From NCBI GenBank assembly GCA_003283905.1, contig QBXA01000001.1, forward strand, positions 1-64,000: DNA of 64,000 nt, given 5' to 3'. The DNA comes from Pelagibacteraceae bacterium AG-319-F18. Its GTDB lineage: Bacteria; Pseudomonadota; Alphaproteobacteria; Pelagibacterales; Pelagibacteraceae. How positions within the stretch are numbered: position 1 is the first letter of the stretch; each line of letters starts with the position of its first letter. Shown here piece by piece: positions 42,179 through 57,619 of this stretch. Under the pieces are notes generated by a model. The model was not told where the DNA came from and searched no databases. It worked only from the letters and a program-made list of their open reading frames with translations. A program made the position numbers and the translations under genes.

Positions 42179-43714
42179 ATGGAAATAAATCCTTCAGAAG
42201 TAACAAAAATACTAAAAGAACAAATTAAAAATTTTGGTGATAAAGCAAAAGTAACCGAAGTTGGGCAAGTATTATCAGTAGGAGATGGTATCGCTAGAAT
42301 TTATGGTCTTGATAATGTTCAAGCTGGAGAGATGGTTGAGTTTGCTGATGGATCTAAAGGTATGGCTTTAAACCTTGAAAGTGAAAATGTTGGTGTTGTA
42401 ATTTTTGGAGATGATAGAAATATCAAAGAAGGTGATACAGTTAAAAGAACTGGGAATATTGTAGATACTCCAGTTGGAAAAGAATTGTTAGGTAGAGTTG
42501 TTGATGGATTGGGAAATCCAATTGATGGCAAAGGACCTTTAGATAAAAGTGTTCAAAAAAGCAGAGTTGAAGTTAAAGCTCCAGGAATTATTCCTAGGCA
42601 GTCAGTTAGTGAGCCTATGCAAACAGGTTTAAAATCTATTGATAGTCTAGTTCCAGTTGGAAGAGGTCAGCGTGAATTAATTATTGGTGATAGACAAACA
42701 GGTAAAACTGCAGTTGCAATTGATGCCATTATTAACCAAAAGAAAATTAACGAAACTGGTGATGAGAAACAAAAACTTTATTGTATTTATGTTGCTATCG
42801 GTCAAAAAAGATCAACTGTAAGACAAATTCAAAAAACATTGGAAGAAGCTGGAGCAATGGAGTATACAACAATTGTTGCTGCAACAGCATCTGACTCTGC
42901 ACCACTTCAGTTTTTAGCGCCTTATACAGGATGTACAATGGGTGAATATTTTAGAGATAATGGAATGCATGGATTAATTATTTATGATGATTTATCTAAG
43001 CAAGCCGTTGCTTATAGACAAATGTCTCTATTATTAAGAAGACCTCCAGGACGTGAAGCTTACCCTGGAGATGTATTCTATCTACATAGTAGACTGTTAG
43101 AAAGAGCAGCGAAGTTAAGTGACGAGCATGGCGGAGGCTCTTTAACAGCACTTCCAATTATTGAAACACAAGGTGGTGACGTATCAGCGTTTATTCCAAC
43201 TAACGTGATTTCAATTACTGATGGTCAAATTTTCTTAGAAACTGAACTTTTTAACCAAGGGATCAGACCAGCTATTAACGTAGGTTTATCTGTTTCTAGG
43301 GTTGGTTCTTCAGCACAAACAAAAGCGATGAAAAAAGTTTCTGGATCAATGAAATTAGAACTAGCACAGTACAGAGAGATGGCTGCTTTTGCTCAATTTG
43401 GTTCTGATTTAGATGAATCAACACAGCAACTTTTAAATAGAGGATCAAAATTAACTGAACTTCTTAAACAAAAACAATATTCACCAATGACAGTGGCTGA
43501 ACAAGTTATTTCTGTCTTCTGTGGAGTAAAAGGTTATTTGGATGATATTGAATTAAAAGATATTGCTGAGTTTGAAAACAAAATCATTGAAAAATGTAAG
43601 TCTGATAAACCTGAAATAATTGATTCAATTCAAAGCTCAGGTAAACTTGAGGATGATAAAGAAAAATTACTAATTGAAGTAATTACTCTGTTAAAGAAAA
43701 ACTTTAAATCTTAA
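42179..43714 (+). CDS. atpA: ATP synthase alpha subunit
   Basis: [37 protein letters not shown]. Confidence 0.98.
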   Translation: MEINPSEVTKILKEQIKNFGDKAKVTEVGQVLSVGDGIARIYGLDNVQAGEMVEFADGSKGMALNLESENVGVVIFGDDRNIKEGDTVKRTGNIVDTPVGKELLGRVVDGLGNPIDGKGPLDKSVQKSRVEVKAPGIIPRQSVSEPMQTGLKSIDSLVPVGRGQRELIIGDRQTGKTAVAIDAIINQKKINETGDEKQKLYCIYVAIGQKRSTVRQIQKTLEEAGAMEYTTIVAATASDSAPLQFLAPYTGCTMGEYFRDNGMHGLIIYDDLSKQAVAYRQMSLLLRRPPGREAYPGDVFYLHSRLLERAAKLSDEHGGGSLTALPIIETQGGDVSAFIPTNVISITDGQIFLETELFNQGIRPAINVGLSVSRVGSSAQTKAMKKVSGSMKLELAQYREMAAFAQFGSDLDESTQQLLNRGSKLTELLKQKQYSPMTVAEQVISVFCGVKGYLDDIELKDIAEFENKIIEKCKSDKPEIIDSIQSSGKLEDDKEKLLIEVITLLKKNFKS

Positions 43715-43720
43715 TTTATT

Positions 43721-46016
<2,296 letters not shown>

Positions 46017-46017
<1 letters not shown>

Positions 46018-46409
46018 TGAGTGAAGAGTTTAAGATTGAGATAGTAAATCCAGAAAAGTCTTTCTTAGTTAAAGAAGATGTTTCAGAGGTTGTTGTGCCT
46101 GCCTTTGAGGGAGAGATGGGGATACTTAAAGATCACATTTCTATTATCTCATTTTTAAAACCTGGAATTATCAAGATTTTATCAAAATCTGGAGATGAAA
46201 ATTATTATGTTGAAGATGGAATTGTTGAATTTAAAAATAATAATTTATCAATTTTAACTAGCTCAATATTTAATCTTACAGATTTAGATAAATCTAAACA
46301 GCAAGATTTACTCAAATTAGCTGAAGAAGAAGCGAGTAATCCTGAAATAAATGATCAATCTAGATACTTAGTTGATCAAAAAATTGAGGTATTAAGATCT
46401 CTTAATTAA
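46017..46409 (+). CDS. atpC: ATP synthase epsilon subunit
   Basis: VVPAFEGEMGILKDHISIISFLKPG; follows atpD. Confidence 0.93.
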
Positions 46410-46878
46410 TAATTTTTTTAACTTTCTCTTTAAGCTCTTTGTAAACATGCAGTTTAAAGTCCACTACAACTTCAGTGATCTTATCAAGGTCTATCCATTT
46501 CCAATCTAAAAATTCTGGATTTTTAGTTTTAATATTAATTTCTTTTTCATCTCCAGTAAATTTCATTAAAAACCACTTTTGTTTTTGGCCTTTGTATTTA
46601 CCCTTCCAGATAATTCCTAATAAACGATCAGGAAGTTCATAGGTAATTGTGCCATCTAATTCTTTTATTAATTCTACACTTTTAACACTAGTTTCTTCTT
46701 CTAGCTCTCTATAAGCTGCTTTTAAAAAATCTTCACCTTCATCAACACCACCCTGCGGCATCTGCCAAAATTTTTTTGCATTATCTATTCTTCTTGCAAC
46801 AAAAACTTTATTATCATTATTTAACAAAATTATTCCTACCCCGGTTCTTAAGGGTAGTTCGTTAAAGTTCTTATTCAT
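46402..46878 (-). CDS. rppH: RNA pyrophosphohydrolase (Nudix)
   Basis: WQMPQGGVDEGEDFLKAAYRELEEETSV Nudix box. Confidence 0.93.
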   Translation of the reverse strand: MNKNFNELPLRTGVGIILLNNDNKVFVARRIDNAKKFWQMPQGGVDEGEDFLKAAYRELEEETSVKSVELIKELDGTITYELPDRLLGIIWKGKYKGQKQKWFLMKFTGDEKEINIKTKNPEFLDWKWIDLDKITEVVVDFKLHVYKELKEKVKKIIN

Positions 46879-46879
46879 A

Positions 46880-48019
46880 TTAACCGTTTAATAATTTTAT
46901 TGCGTAATTTAATTGATTGTCAGTATCTGTTTTAATTCTAAAATCATCACCTTCTTCATTCACTTCAATATCAGGTCTTACACCTACTTCAGATATAGAC
47001 TTTCCAGAAGGAAGATAATATTTTGCAACTGTTAATCTTATAGCTCCTTTATTCTTTAAAGGAATTATTGACTGCACAGATCCTTTACCGTAACTGTTTT
47101 CACCAAGTATAATAGCTCTTTTATGGTCTTTAAGTGCTCCTGCAACAATTTCTGATGCTGATGCTGATCCATAATTGATCAGCACCACTAAAGTTTTCCC
47201 ATCAGTAATATCCCCTTTTTTTGCAAACCATTTTCTATTTTCTGATTTTTTTCTACTTTTTGTTGATACTATTTCTCCATGTTCCAGGAAAAAGTCGGAT
47301 ATTGTAATTGCTTGAGATAACAGACCACCAGGATTATTTCTTAGGTCTAATATAAACGCTTTCAAGTTTTCATTTTCTTTTAATTTTTTGATCTGTTTTT
47401 TAATTTGATCGCTACTATTGTCATTAAAAGAAGTTAAACGGATATAACCAATATTATTTTCCAAAAGATCTGATTTAACAGATTGAACTTCAATTATTTC
47501 TCTTGTTATGTTGAATGTAAGAGCTTTTTTTACTCCTCGTCGTCTTATTGTGAGCTCAATATCTGTGCCTACCAGACCCCTCATTAGGTCAACTGCTTCA
47601 CTTAACGATTTTCCTTGTACCTGAATGTTATCTATTTTTACAATATAGTCTCCAGCTTTAATTCCTGCTTTTGATGCAGGTGTATCATCTATAGGAGTAA
47701 TAACTTTTACAACACCAGCTTCCATGCTGACTTCAATTCCAAGACCACCAAACTCCCCACTAGTTTCTGTTCGCATTTCCTGAAATATTTCTGGTGACAT
47801 ATAAGCCGAATAGGGATCAAGTGATTGAAGAAGACCATTGATCGCTGAGTCCATACTTTCAGACTGATTAATTTCATCGACATATTCTTTATTTATTTTT
47901 TCAAGGACTTCGCCAAATAAATCAATTTTTTTATAAATATCTATTTCAGCTGAGTTTACTGAATATGAAAAAAAAAGGGAGAATAAAAAAATTATAAAAT
48001 AAAATCGAATTTTTTTCAT
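46880..48019 (-). CDS. ctpA: Carboxy-terminal processing protease, S41 family (start set at MKKIRFYF)
   Basis: PDZ domain GIEVSMEAGVVKVITPIDDTPASKAGIKAGD; LRNNPGGLLSQAI; GSASASEIVAGALKDHKRA. Confidence 0.92.
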   Translation of the reverse strand: MKKIRFYFIIFLFSLFFSYSVNSAEIDIYKKIDLFGEVLEKINKEYVDEINQSESMDSAINGLLQSLDPYSAYMSPEIFQEMRTETSGEFGGLGIEVSMEAGVVKVITPIDDTPASKAGIKAGDYIVKIDNIQVQGKSLSEAVDLMRGLVGTDIELTIRRRGVKKALTFNITREIIEVQSVKSDLLENNIGYIRLTSFNDNSSDQIKKQIKKLKENENLKAFILDLRNNPGGLLSQAITISDFFLEHGEIVSTKSRKKSENRKWFAKKGDITDGKTLVVLINYGSASASEIVAGALKDHKRAIILGENSYGKGSVQSIIPLKNKGAIRLTVAKYYLPSGKSISEVGVRPDIEVNEEGDDFRIKTDTDNQLNYAIKLLNG

Positions 48020-48366
48020 ACAATAACTTTTTCTTTTGGTATTAGTTCTGACCAAATTTTTTCGAGTTCATAAAACTTTCTTTTTTCTGGATGAAAAATA
48101 TGTACAATTAAATCAATACCATCAACCAGTTTCCACTCATTACTTTCTTTACCTTCTATTTTAGAATTTTTAATACCATTATCTTTTAACTTTTCTAAAA
48201 CTAGTTCTGATAAAGATTGAATATGTCTTGAAGAAGTACCACTTGCAATTATCATATAATCAGCCATTGAACTTTTATCTTTAAGATCAATAGTGACAAT
48301 ATCTTGTGCTTTGTTGAGATCCAGTGTGTCAATTACAACTGATTTAAGATCTGAAATTTTATCCAT
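48016..48366 (-). CDS. rsfS: Ribosome silencing factor
   Basis: MIIASGTSSRHIQSLSELV; WKLVDGIDLIVHIFHPEKRKFYELEKIW. Confidence 0.92.
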   Translation of the reverse strand: MDKISDLKSVVIDTLDLNKAQDIVTIDLKDKSSMADYMIIASGTSSRHIQSLSELVLEKLKDNGIKNSKIEGKESNEWKLVDGIDLIVHIFHPEKRKFYELEKIWSELIPKEKVIV

Positions 48367-48383
48367 TAATTACAATTAGACTA

Positions 48384-48890
48384 TCAAATTTTTCTTAATT
48401 GAGAAGATGAAATGTTGACTTTTTTAAACTCTACAAATGTAAGAATTTTATTATTGAGTCTCTTAAATGTCTTTGATTTTAAAGAATTTTTTTTATAACC
48501 ATGACGATCAAATACAATGATGTTACATTTTTGTGAAATTAATTCAGATTTAAACCATTTGTGAAAGTTAATTAAGTTATCTGCTCCCATTAAAAAAAAA
48601 ATTTCTATATTTTTATTTTTTTTAATATGGTTGATTAAATTAATAGTTTTATTGGATTTTATAATATTTTCATAAAATTTTACTTTTATAAAAGAATTTA
48701 ATCCTATTATTTTTTTACAATCTTTTATTTTTTTTGATATTGGTGTTTTACTTTCAGCTTTGAATGGATTTTTTTTAGTAACTGCCCAAATAATTTTTTC
48801 AAGCTTAAATCTTCTTTTAGCTTCTTTAGATATTGCCAAATGACCTTTGTGAGCTGGATCAAATGAACCTCCTAAAATTCCAATTTTCAT
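48384..48890 (-). CDS. nadD: Nicotinate-nucleotide adenylyltransferase
   Basis: IGILGGSFDPAHKGHLAIS; FLMGADNLINFHKW; ISSSQLRK. Confidence 0.92.
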   Translation of the reverse strand: MKIGILGGSFDPAHKGHLAISKEAKRRFKLEKIIWAVTKKNPFKAESKTPISKKIKDCKKIIGLNSFIKVKFYENIIKSNKTINLINHIKKNKNIEIFFLMGADNLINFHKWFKSELISQKCNIIVFDRHGYKKNSLKSKTFKRLNNKILTFVEFKKVNISSSQLRKI

Positions 48891-48904
48891 TTTCTATATT
48901 TAGT

Positions 48905-50155
48905 TTATTTTCTTATTTTTCCTTTACTTGAGATTTCATATTTGTATGAAACTAATTGTTCTAATCCAACAGGGCCTCTTGGAGGAAGTGTGTTTGTTGA
49001 TATGCCTACTTCTCCACCAAACCCAAATTCACCACCATCAGCAAATTGCGTTGAAGTATTATGCATTGCAATAGAACTTTTAACATTCTTTAAAAACTTA
49101 TTAGCTGTTTTTTTATTTTTAGTAATAATTGAATCGGTATGCATGGTTCCATATTTGTTTATATGATTGATAGCTTCATCATTGCTTCTAACAACTTTAA
49201 CCGATACTGCGGATGTTAAATATTCTGTAGACCAATCTTTCTTTTTAGCTGGATACACTTTACCTTTGTAATATTTTCTTACGATAATATCTCCGTATAT
49301 TTTGCAATTCTGATCCCCAAGTCTCTTTAAAATAGGATTACAAAATTTTTTAACTATTTTCTCATGAAGTAAAATGGTTTCAGTTGCTCCGCAAATAGCT
49401 GTATTTCTTAATTTTGCATTGTAGATGATATTTGATGCCATATTTAATTCTGCATCTTTATCAATAAATGTGTGACAGATACCTTCCAGATGACCAATTA
49501 TAGGAACTGTAGAAAACTCCTGAACTTTTTTAACTAAGTTTTTTCCACCTCTAGGAATTATTACATCAATATATTTTTTCATTTTTAAAAGCATAATGTC
49601 GACCATCTTTCTATCTTTAGAGTCTACAAATTGAATATAATTCTCATCAACATTATTTTTTCGAAGAGCTTGTCGAAATAATTTTGCCAATATTCTATTA
49701 GTATTTATAGCCTCAGATCCACCTTTTAGAATTACAGCATTACCAGATTTAAAACATAAACCTGCTACATCAGACGTTACATTGGGCCTACTTTCAAAAA
49801 TAACACCGATCACGCCAATTGGTATAGTTACTCTTTTAATACTCAATCCATTTGGTCTAGTCCATTTTTTTAGAGTTACATCTACAGGATCTTTTAGTTT
49901 TGAAATTTTAATAATAGAGTCTTTTATGTTTTTAAGCTTTATTTTGTCAACTTGTAGTCTGTGAATTAGATTTTCTTTAATTCCTTTAGTTTTGGCAAAT
50001 TTAATATCTTTTAAGTTTTCTCTCAAAATTGATCTATTTTCTTTATCGAGCAATTTGGCATAAAGATTTAAAACTTTATTTTTGGTATCTATATCAACTT
50101 TTTTTTCAGATGCTCTTCTACTTTTAATACCTATTAAATTCATTATTTTATTCAT
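48905..50155 (-). CDS. proA: Glutamate-5-semialdehyde dehydrogenase
   Basis: PIGVIGVIFESRPNVTSDVAGLCFKSGNAVILKGGSEA; FGFGGEVGISTNTLPPRGPVGLEQLVSYKY. Confidence 0.95.
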   Translation of the reverse strand: MNKIMNLIGIKSRRASEKKVDIDTKNKVLNLYAKLLDKENRSILRENLKDIKFAKTKGIKENLIHRLQVDKIKLKNIKDSIIKISKLKDPVDVTLKKWTRPNGLSIKRVTIPIGVIGVIFESRPNVTSDVAGLCFKSGNAVILKGGSEAINTNRILAKLFRQALRKNNVDENYIQFVDSKDRKMVDIMLLKMKKYIDVIIPRGGKNLVKKVQEFSTVPIIGHLEGICHTFIDKDAELNMASNIIYNAKLRNTAICGATETILLHEKIVKKFCNPILKRLGDQNCKIYGDIIVRKYYKGKVYPAKKKDWSTEYLTSAVSVKVVRSNDEAINHINKYGTMHTDSIITKNKKTANKFLKNVKSSIAMHNTSTQFADGGEFGFGGEVGISTNTLPPRGPVGLEQLVSYKYEISSKGKIRK

Positions 50156-50156
50156 T

Positions 50157-52260
<2,104 letters not shown>

Positions 52261-52263
52261 CTA

Positions 52264-52518
52264 TTAATTGGGTTTTACTGAAACGAAAGTTCTATCTGCT
52301 TTTGATTTTTTGAATACAACTTTACCTTTAACTACTGAAAAAATTGAATGATCTTTACCCATTCCTACGTTTTCACCAGGAAAAATTTTTGTCCCCCTTT
52401 GTCTTACAATTATATTTCCAGGAATTACTGTTTCACCGCCATACTTTTTAACACCAAGCCTACGCCCAGCACTATCTCGTCCGTTTCTCGATGATCCACC
52501 TGCTTTTTTTGTTGCCAT
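52264..52518 (-). CDS. rpmA: 50S ribosomal protein L27
   Basis: [47 protein letters not shown]. Confidence 0.97.
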   Translation of the reverse strand: MATKKAGGSSRNGRDSAGRRLGVKKYGGETVIPGNIIVRQRGTKIFPGENVGMGKDHSIFSVVKGKVVFKKSKADRTFVSVKPN

Positions 52519-52530
52519 AAATTACCTAAT

Positions 52531-52944
52531 TTATTTTCCTGTTGCTGCAGTTTTTTCTTTAACCTCAGCATCAACCTTTTTAGTTGGTGTAACTATTTTT
52601 TCTGCTTCTGATAAAACTTTACCATCTTTAGAAAAAATCTTATTAATTCTTATCATTGTATGTTCTTGTCTGTGACCATTTTTTCTTCTTGAATTATGTC
52701 TTCTTCTTTTTTTAAAGATTAAAATAGTTCGATCTTTACCATTTTTAATTAAATCAGCTTCTACTTTTGCTCCCGTAACTATAGGTGTTCCAATTTCAAT
52801 AGTTTTATCGTCACCGTAAGCAAGAACTTCATTAAATTCTATTTTAGAATCAGGTTTTGAATCTGGTAATTTTTCAATCTTTAGAATCTCTCCAGATTTT
52901 ACTTTATATTGTTTTCCACCTGTTTTTATTACTGCGTATGACAT
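52531..52944 (-). CDS. rplU: 50S ribosomal protein L21 (start corrected to MSYAV) with charged C-terminal tail
   Basis: MSYAVIKTGGKQYKVKSGEILKIEKL; FKKRRRHNSRRKNGHRQEHTMIRI. Confidence 0.95.
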   Translation of the reverse strand: MSYAVIKTGGKQYKVKSGEILKIEKLPDSKPDSKIEFNEVLAYGDDKTIEIGTPIVTGAKVEADLIKNGKDRTILIFKKRRRHNSRRKNGHRQEHTMIRINKIFSKDGKVLSEAEKIVTPTKKVDAEVKEKTAATGK

Positions 52945-53008
52945 AGTATGATTTAAATTTAAGTTACCGCAATATAGTTGCAGCAAAGTTATAGTCAAGT
53001 TGAATTAA

Positions 53009-53728
53009 CTAGAAATTATCCTTTAAATCTCTCAATTTTGAAAAGGATTCAACGTTTTTTGCTCTTAAAAATATATTGCATTCTATTTCATCTTTAAGAC
53101 TGGATGGAATAGTGGGCAGGTTATTTTTAAGCTTTTCATTAATTCTTAATATTTTATTTTGTAAATTTAAATTTTTAGGTTCATGCTTGATACAAAAATT
53201 GGAATTTTGAAGTGTATATTCGTGTCCACAATAAATTTTAGTGTCTTCAGGAAGGCTTTTTATCTTATCTAAAGAGTTAAACATTTCTTGATATGTACCT
53301 TCAAAAATTTTCCCACAACCAAGAGAAAATAGTGTGTCACCAGTAAAGATTAGTTTATCGTTAAAAAAATGAAAACTAATATGACCAGTCGTATGACCAG
53401 GAACATGAATAATTTTTGCCTCAAAATTATCAGCTTTCCAAATCTGACCATCCTCAACTAAAACTTCGATTTCTGGAATTCTGTGAGCATCATCTTTATA
53501 ACCAACTACAATTGAATTGTATCTATTTTTTAGATCTATGTTTCCTCCAATATGATCAAAATGATGATGTGTATTTAGAATATATTTTAGAGTAATATTT
53601 TCTTTTTCAATAAAATTAATAACTGGCTCAGCTTCACTGGGGTCAATAACACATGCGGTATTATTAGACTCGTCAATTATAAGATAACTGTAGTTATCTT
53701 TTAAGCATGGGATTATTTCTATTCTCAT
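53009..53728 (-). CDS. gloB: Hydroxyacylglutathione hydrolase (glyoxalase II)
   Basis: LNTHHHFDHIGGN; HVPGHTTGHISFH; FTGDTLFSLGCGKIFEGT; YCGHEYTLQN. Confidence 0.93.
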   Translation of the reverse strand: MRIEIIPCLKDNYSYLIIDESNNTACVIDPSEAEPVINFIEKENITLKYILNTHHHFDHIGGNIDLKNRYNSIVVGYKDDAHRIPEIEVLVEDGQIWKADNFEAKIIHVPGHTTGHISFHFFNDKLIFTGDTLFSLGCGKIFEGTYQEMFNSLDKIKSLPEDTKIYCGHEYTLQNSNFCIKHEPKNLNLQNKILRINEKLKNNLPTIPSSLKDEIECNIFLRAKNVESFSKLRDLKDNF

Positions 53729-53729
53729 A

Positions 53730-54326
53730 TTATTTTTCAATTAAAAATATACCTAGATCAGCAAATAAATTTTTAACACCCAGATTAGCATCATTAATTG
53801 ATGATACGTTTTCATTATTTAGAGCTATTGATTTGAAAATTTTTAAATTTTTAGATTTTACAAAATGAACAAAATCTTTAATTGTACACATATGTAAATT
53901 TGGAGTGTTGTACCATTCATCAGGTAATGTTTTGGTTATGGGCATAGTTCCTTTTATTAATAAATGAAGTCTAATTTTCCAATAACCAAAATTAGGTATT
54001 GTAACTATTGCTTTTTTTCCAACTCTTAATAATTCATTTATTACTAGTTCAGGATTTAAAAATGCCTGAAGTGTTTGACTTAAAACAACATAATCAAAAG
54101 ATTTGTCAGGAAATTGTATTAAATCTTTCTCAGCATTTCCCTCAATTACTGTCAGACCTTTTGCTATACATTTTTGAACTTTATCTTTTGAAATTTCCAA
54201 TCCTCTAATGTTAATATTTTTATTATCTTTTAAAAATTTCATCAAAGTGCCATCTGCACACCCAACATCCAAAACTTTTTTATCTTTTTCAATTAAATCA
54301 GCAATAACTTTGAATTCATTTTTCAT
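53730..54326 (-). CDS. metW: Methionine biosynthesis protein MetW
   Basis: KVLDVGCADGTLMKFL; SQTLQAFLNPELVINELLRVGKKAIVTIPNFGYWKIR; adjacent to metX. Confidence 0.92.
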   Translation of the reverse strand: MKNEFKVIADLIEKDKKVLDVGCADGTLMKFLKDNKNINIRGLEISKDKVQKCIAKGLTVIEGNAEKDLIQFPDKSFDYVVLSQTLQAFLNPELVINELLRVGKKAIVTIPNFGYWKIRLHLLIKGTMPITKTLPDEWYNTPNLHMCTIKDFVHFVKSKNLKIFKSIALNNENVSSINDANLGVKNLFADLGIFLIEK

Positions 54327-54328
54327 AA

Positions 54329-55447
54329 TTAATTTTCTATATAAGACTTGTCTAAAAAATTTTTAAGAGCACTTAGAAAATCTGGAACATCAAGTAAGAA
54401 AGAGTCATGACCTTTGTCTGACTCAATTTCAACAAAACCTACATCAGCACCAATAGCATTTAAAGCAATTACGATATCTTTATTTTCCTGAGTAGGGTAA
54501 AGCCAATCTGACGTAAAAGATATTATGAAAAATTTAGCTTTGGATTCTTTAAAAGCATTTGATAAATTTCCGTTAAATTGTTTGCTTAAATCAAAGTAAT
54601 CCATAGCTCTTGTAATATAAAGATAACTATTTGCATCAAATCTATCTACAAAAACTGATCCTTGATATCTCAAGTAACTTTCAATTTGAAAATCTGCGTC
54701 AAATCCAAATTTAAGATCTTCTCTTTCTTGTAATTTTCTTCCAAATTTTTCTTGAAGGCCTTTTTTTGAAAGATATGTGATATGAGCAGCCATTCTTGCA
54801 ACTGCTAAACCTTTATTGGGTATAGTATCTTTAAAATTATAATTTCCTTCATTCCAATTACTATCTGCGGCAATCGCTTGTCTTCCAAGTTCATTAAATG
54901 CAATATTTTGTGCAGAATGACTCGAGGTACATGCAATAGGAATTACAGTTTTAGCCTTATCTGGAAAATTACTAATAAATTGTAGAACTTGCATTCCACC
55001 CATTGAACCTCCAACAACAGAAAAAAGTTTATCTATACCTAAGTGATCAAGTAAATTATTCTGAGCATTTACCATATCATTAATAGTGATTACTGGAAAA
55101 TTGGTACCAAAAACTTTTTGTGTAACTGGATCTTTATGACTTGGTCCAAATGAGCCAAGACATCCACCAATTACATTTGAACAAATTACAAAATATTTTT
55201 TTGTATCAATTGCCTTATCAGGACCCACAGCATAAGACCACCAGCCATCTTTATTTGTAATTGGATTTAAGCCAGTTACAAATTGGTCACCTGTCAATGC
55301 ATGAAAAACTAAAATAGCATTATCTTTTTTTTCATTCAAAGTTCCATAGGTTTCGTATGCAATTGGAAAATCATTAATAGTTTTTCCACAATCTAGCTTA
55401 AGTGGTTTTTTTACTATTAGAGTTTTTAAGTTTAATTCTGTATTCAT
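54329..55447 (-). CDS. metX: Homoserine O-acyltransferase
   Basis: [37 protein letters not shown]-terminal [10 protein letters not shown]. Confidence 0.94.
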   Translation of the reverse strand: MNTELNLKTLIVKKPLKLDCGKTINDFPIAYETYGTLNEKKDNAILVFHALTGDQFVTGLNPITNKDGWWSYAVGPDKAIDTKKYFVICSNVIGGCLGSFGPSHKDPVTQKVFGTNFPVITINDMVNAQNNLLDHLGIDKLFSVVGGSMGGMQVLQFISNFPDKAKTVIPIACTSSHSAQNIAFNELGRQAIAADSNWNEGNYNFKDTIPNKGLAVARMAAHITYLSKKGLQEKFGRKLQEREDLKFGFDADFQIESYLRYQGSVFVDRFDANSYLYITRAMDYFDLSKQFNGNLSNAFKESKAKFFIISFTSDWLYPTQENKDIVIALNAIGADVGFVEIESDKGHDSFLLDVPDFLSALKNFLDKSYIEN

Positions 55448-55482
55448 AATAAATGCTATTATTTGAATTGAGAGAAAAAAAA

Positions 55483-55535
55483 CTATTTTAGCGGTTTTTT
55501 TTAAGCGCTCGCAATTCAGTTAAATCAGCGCATAA
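55483..55535 (-). promoter_or_regulatory. SAM-II riboswitch upstream of metX
   Basis: Minus-strand RNA UUAUGCGCUGAUUUAACUGAAUUGCGAGCGCUUAAAAAAAACCGCUAAAAUAG matches the SAM-II core as I remember it (GCGCUGAUUUAAC..AUUGC.AGCGC-12 nt-GCUAAAA), with GCGCU/AGCGC stem; ~35 nt before the metX ATG. Confidence 0.92.
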
Positions 55536-55638
55536 ATTTTGTACTAGATGTTATTTATTATGTCAATTTTTTTAAAAAATGTCTTATTCTATGTAAAAAT
55601 TTATAATTTTATCTATAAAGAACTCATAAATTAAAAAA

Positions 55639-56721
55639 ATGACCACTCCAAAATTTAAAAATTTTAATATTGAGCCTTACAAACCGGGTAAATCTAAAAT
55701 TAAAAAACTAAAAAAAATTATAAAATTATCAGCAAATGAGTCAGCCCTGGGAATGAGTTCTAAAGTAACTAAAGTCATATATAGTAAAAAGTTAAATTTA
55801 GAGAGATATCCAGATGGTAAATCTCAAAATTTAAGAAAAGAAATATCAAAAAAATTTAAATGCAATCCTGATAAAGTTATATGTGGAGCGGGCTCGGACG
55901 AAGTTATTCAAATGATCTGTCAATTATTTTTAAAGCCAAAAGATGAAGTTGTAGTTTCAGAATACAGTTTTCTAATTTACAGAATCTATGCGAATATTGT
56001 TGATGCAAAGGTTAAGTTTGCAAAAGAAATTAACTTTAAAATTTCAAATATTGAGATACTCAAAAAAGTAACAAAAAATACAAAAATCGTTTTTCTTGCT
56101 AACCCCAATAATCCTACTGGAACTTATTTGACAAAAAAAGAGATATTAGATCTTAGAAAAAAATTAAATAAAAATATTTTATTGGTGGTAGATGATGCTT
56201 ACGCAGAATATATGAAAAATGATGACTACAAATCAGGATTAGATTTGTTTAAAAACAAAGACAATGTTTTTATATTAAGAACATTCTCTAAAATATTTGG
56301 ACTAGCTTCTTTAAGAGTTGGGTGGGGATATGGATCAAAAAAAATAATAAATGCATTAAATGTTATAAAACCTCCATTTAATGTTAGTCACCTTGGACAA
56401 TTGGCTGCAACTGAGTCGCTTAAAGATCAAAAGTTTATAGAACGCTCAATAAAACATAACTTATATTATGCAAAAAAAATAAAATCTTTTCTTGAAAGAT
56501 ATAAAATTTTTTCAAATCCAATTTCTGCTAATTTTTTATTTTTAGATTTTGAAAAATGCAAATATACAGCCAAGTATTTTTATGAAAGATTAAAAACAAA
56601 AGGAATTATTGTAAGATCCACTGAAGATGGTTATCACATTAAGAATAAATTAAGATTAACTATTGGGTCTAAAAATGAAAATTTAGCATTTATGAATGCT
56701 GCAAAAAAAATATTAAATTAG
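55639..56721 (+). CDS. hisC: Histidinol-phosphate aminotransferase
   Basis: LSANESALGMSSKV; ANPNNPTGTYLTKKEI; TFSKIFGLASLRVGWGYG. Confidence 0.9.
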   Translation: MTTPKFKNFNIEPYKPGKSKIKKLKKIIKLSANESALGMSSKVTKVIYSKKLNLERYPDGKSQNLRKEISKKFKCNPDKVICGAGSDEVIQMICQLFLKPKDEVVVSEYSFLIYRIYANIVDAKVKFAKEINFKISNIEILKKVTKNTKIVFLANPNNPTGTYLTKKEILDLRKKLNKNILLVVDDAYAEYMKNDDYKSGLDLFKNKDNVFILRTFSKIFGLASLRVGWGYGSKKIINALNVIKPPFNVSHLGQLAATESLKDQKFIERSIKHNLYYAKKIKSFLERYKIFSNPISANFLFLDFEKCKYTAKYFYERLKTKGIIVRSTEDGYHIKNKLRLTIGSKNENLAFMNAAKKILN

Positions 56722-56722
56722 T

Positions 56723-57619
56723 ATGAAAAATATTTTAATTATTGGATGTGGTTTATTAGGATCATCTTTATTGAGAAGAATTCAAAAAAAGAAGATGGCT
56801 AATAAGATTTATATTTATGAGAAATCAAAGTCTAACATAGCAAAAATAAAAAAATTAAAACTACCTGGAATAATTATAAAAAAATTAGAGCATGGAGTTG
56901 TAAAGGCAGATTTGATTATTTTATGTACACCTATGAATGAGTATAAGAATCTTATTTTTAAAATGAACAAATGTTTATTATCCAAAACTATTATAACTGA
57001 CATAGGTTCATCAAAAATAGAGTCTTCAAGGATTATTAAAAAATTTTTAAGAAAAGATATCTCCTGGATACAAAGTCATCCAGTAACAGGATCTGAGGTA
57101 AGTGGACCAGAGTATGGAAAACAAGATATATTTGAGGATAAATGGTGTGTTTTGATAAAAGAGAAAAATACTAAGAAAAATCATTTAACTATATTAAATA
57201 AATTTTGGAAAAAGATTGGATCAAAAATAGTTATTATGAGTCCAGAAAAACATGATAAAATTTTTTCTATAACTAGTCATCTACCACACTTAATTGCATA
57301 CAATTTAGTCAAGTCGGCACAAGATTTTGAAAAAATACAAAATTATGATTTGATTAAATATAGCGCAGGTGGTTTGCGAGATTTTTCAAGAATAGCAGCT
57401 TCAAATGAAATTATGTGGAGAGATATATTTTTTAACAATAAGAAAAATATCTCAAAAGCTATCGATCTGTTTATTAAAAACCTAAATTCTTTTAAAAAAG
57501 ATATTAATTCAAAAAATAATAAATCAATTTTAAGAAAATTAATTCAAACTAAAAAAGTAAGAACAAAAATCATTAAATTAAAGCAAGATATCAATAAACC
57601 TGATTTTGGAAGAAGCTAA
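56723..57619 (+). CDS. tyrA: Prephenate/arogenate dehydrogenase
   Basis: ILIIGCGLLGSSLLRRI; HPVTGSEVSGPEYG; SHLPHLIAYNLV; GGLRDFSRIAAS. Confidence 0.9.
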   Translation: MKNILIIGCGLLGSSLLRRIQKKKMANKIYIYEKSKSNIAKIKKLKLPGIIIKKLEHGVVKADLIILCTPMNEYKNLIFKMNKCLLSKTIITDIGSSKIESSRIIKKFLRKDISWIQSHPVTGSEVSGPEYGKQDIFEDKWCVLIKEKNTKKNHLTILNKFWKKIGSKIVIMSPEKHDKIFSITSHLPHLIAYNLVKSAQDFEKIQNYDLIKYSAGGLRDFSRIAASNEIMWRDIFFNNKKNISKAIDLFIKNLNSFKKDINSKNNKSILRKLIQTKKVRTKIIKLKQDINKPDFGRS

